NCBI GenBank assembly: GCA_045801465.1
Contig: JBJMSU010000113.1
Span: 1 to 6,398, forward strand
Reading direction: 5' to 3'
Origin: DATFWC01 sp045801465
Lineage (GTDB): Bacteria; Pseudomonadota; Alphaproteobacteria; Rhizobiales; Xanthobacteraceae
DNA length: 6,398 nt
The notes beneath the pieces were generated by a model. The model ran no database searches, was not told the DNA's origin, and saw only the letters and a program-made list of their open reading frames with translations. Each line of letters starts with the position of its first letter. Position 1 is the first letter of the stretch. Below, piece by piece: positions 5,240 through 6,398 of the stretch. The position numbers and the translations under genes are program-made.

Positions 5240-6398
5240 TCTCGGCACCAGCTTCCTCGCCAGCGTCGCGCGCGATCCGCACGCCCCGGCAATCGTCGAC
5301 GACGACGTGCGGCTGACCTATCGGCAATGGTATGGGCGCATTTCCGCGCTGGTGGCGGGCTTCGACGAGCTCGGGCTCAAACGCGGCGATCACCTGATCA
5401 CCGTGCTGCAGAACCGCTGGCAGGCCGCGACCCTCCATTGGGCCTGCCAGTTCGCCGGCATCGTGATCACGCCGCTCAACTGGCGGGCGACGGCGGACGA
5501 CCTCGATTTCTGCATTGCCGATGCCGAGGCCAAGGCCGTCGTGTACGAAGACGTCGCCGCCGAGGCGGTGCGCGCATCGAAAGAGGCCGGCAGCCTCCCG
5601 CGCATTGCAGTCGGCGCGCCGCAAACGGACGAGTTGTCTTTTGACTCGCTTGCCGGCAGGACGGCGCCGGATGCCGAGCCGCGCGTTGCCGCCGACGCCT
5701 GGTCGGTGATGCTCTACACCTCCGGCACAACCGCGCGGCCGAAGGGCGTGCCGCGCCGCCAGCACGCCGAGCGGGCCGCCGCGCTCGCCCATGTGGCACA
5801 GAACCTCTATGGCCGGCACGAGCGCACGCTCGGCGTGATGCCGCTCTATCACACCATGGGGGTGCGCTCGCTCATCGCCATGTCGCTGATCGGCGGCACC
5901 TTCGTATGCCTGCCCCGCTTCGATCCCGCCCGCGCGCTGGAGCTGATCGCCGCCGAGAACATCACCAATCTCTATCTCGTGCCGACGCTCTATCACGACC
6001 TGGTGCGGCACGAGCGTTTCGCCGCGACAGATGTGAGCTCGGTGCGCAAGCTCGGCTTCGCCGGAGCCCCGATGACCGACGGCTTGTTGCAGGAGCTGCA
6101 GGCGGCCTTCGAGCCGGACCTGTTCGTCAACCATTACGGCTCCTCGGAAATCTACACGTTCACCATCGACCAGAACGCGCCGGCCAAGCCCGGATCGGCC
6201 GGGCGCGCAGGCCTCAACCAGATCATCCGCGTGGTCAGGCTCGGCGCCGCTTCACCAGACGATCTCGCCCGCGTGGGCGAGGAAGGCGAGATCATCGCGC
6301 TCGCGGCCGGGGACGAATCGTTCGAGGGCTATTGGCGGCGGCCCGATGCCGACGGCAAGGCCTTGCGCAACGGCTGGTACTTCACCGGCGATACCGGC
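5232..6398 (+). CDS. hmfD: AMP-forming acyl-CoA ligase, probable 2-furoate-CoA ligase HmfD (C-terminus cut by window edge)
   Basis: ANL-superfamily adenylating enzyme that activates a carboxylate through an acyl-AMP to its CoA thioester; in this setting, probably 2-furoate to 2-furoyl-CoA, the substrate of the preceding hydroxylase. The first 389 codons are present and open to the right edge; about 500-550 residues are normal, so the small C-terminal domain with its catalytic Lys is outside. Visible motifs are the phosphate-binding loop YTSGTTARPKG (162-172), with Ala168 where Gly is usual, MPLYHTMG (203-210), YGSSE (302-306) and the ribose-binding Asp in YFTGD (D387). ATG 5232 overlaps the previous stop by eight bases and has AGGGAG (5220-5225) six bases upstream. 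The family is certain. Benzoate-, hydroxybenzoate- and furoate-CoA ligases look alike at this level, so the substrate comes from context. Confidence 0.82.
   Translation, partial: MLDLGTSFLASVARDPHAPAIVDDDVRLTYRQWYGRISALVAGFDELGLKRGDHLITVLQNRWQAATLHWACQFAGIVITPLNWRATADDLDFCIADAEAKAVVYEDVAAEAVRASKEAGSLPRIAVGAPQTDELSFDSLAGRTAPDAEPRVAADAWSVMLYTSGTTARPKGVPRRQHAERAAALAHVAQNLYGRHERTLGVMPLYHTMGVRSLIAMSLIGGTFVCLPRFDPARALELIAAENITNLYLVPTLYHDLVRHERFAATDVSSVRKLGFAGAPMTDGLLQELQAAFEPDLFVNHYGSSEIYTFTIDQNAPAKPGSAGRAGLNQIIRVVRLGAASPDDLARVGEEGEIIALAAGDESFEGYWRRPDADGKALRNGWYFTGDTG

Overview
The window is high-GC bacterial DNA, densely coded, with strong third-position G/C bias, short gene overlaps and GAAGG/GGGAG-type ribosome binding sites. 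This fits a proteobacterium (Hyphomicrobiales or Burkholderiales style), but nothing here fixes the genus. There is no sign of mobile DNA, tRNA, rRNA or CRISPR.

Layout: a UbiD-family prenyl-FMN decarboxylase gene runs leftward from about 1340 and leaves the window at base 1 without its C-terminus. A 145-base divergent intergenic region (1341-1485) carries a good candidate promoter, overlapped by a near-perfect inverted repeat. Four genes then run rightward as one overlapping operon: a molybdopterin-binding large subunit (1486-3918), an FAD-binding medium subunit (3915-4742) and a double [2Fe-2S] small subunit (4730-5239), together one xanthine-oxidase-family hydroxylase. The fourth is an AMP-forming acyl-CoA ligase (5232 to the right edge, truncated). 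Overlaps are 4, 13 and 8 bases, so the four proteins are probably translationally coupled.

Best interpretation: the combination matches the furan-catabolism (hmf) locus known from Cupriavidus basilensis HMF14, in which hmfABCDE encode 2-furoyl-CoA dehydrogenase, 2-furoyl-CoA synthetase and a hydrolase, and hmfF encodes a UbiD-type 2,5-furandicarboxylate decarboxylase. In this reading HmfF turns 2,5-furandicarboxylate into 2-furoate, HmfD activates it to 2-furoyl-CoA, and HmfABC hydroxylates the ring at C5 with water. HmfE (expected just right of the window) would finish the route to 2-oxoglutarate, and a UbiX/HmfG prenyltransferase would supply prFMN. Enzyme families are certain from motifs. 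The furan substrate is inferred from gene content, order and a few active-site residues. The main alternative is a related aromatic or heteroaromatic acid using the same decarboxylate, CoA-activate and hydroxylate logic. The FAD subunit lacks the [4Fe-4S] loop of 4-hydroxybenzoyl-CoA reductase and the large subunit lacks the Cys loop of aerobic CO dehydrogenase, which argues against those two assignments.
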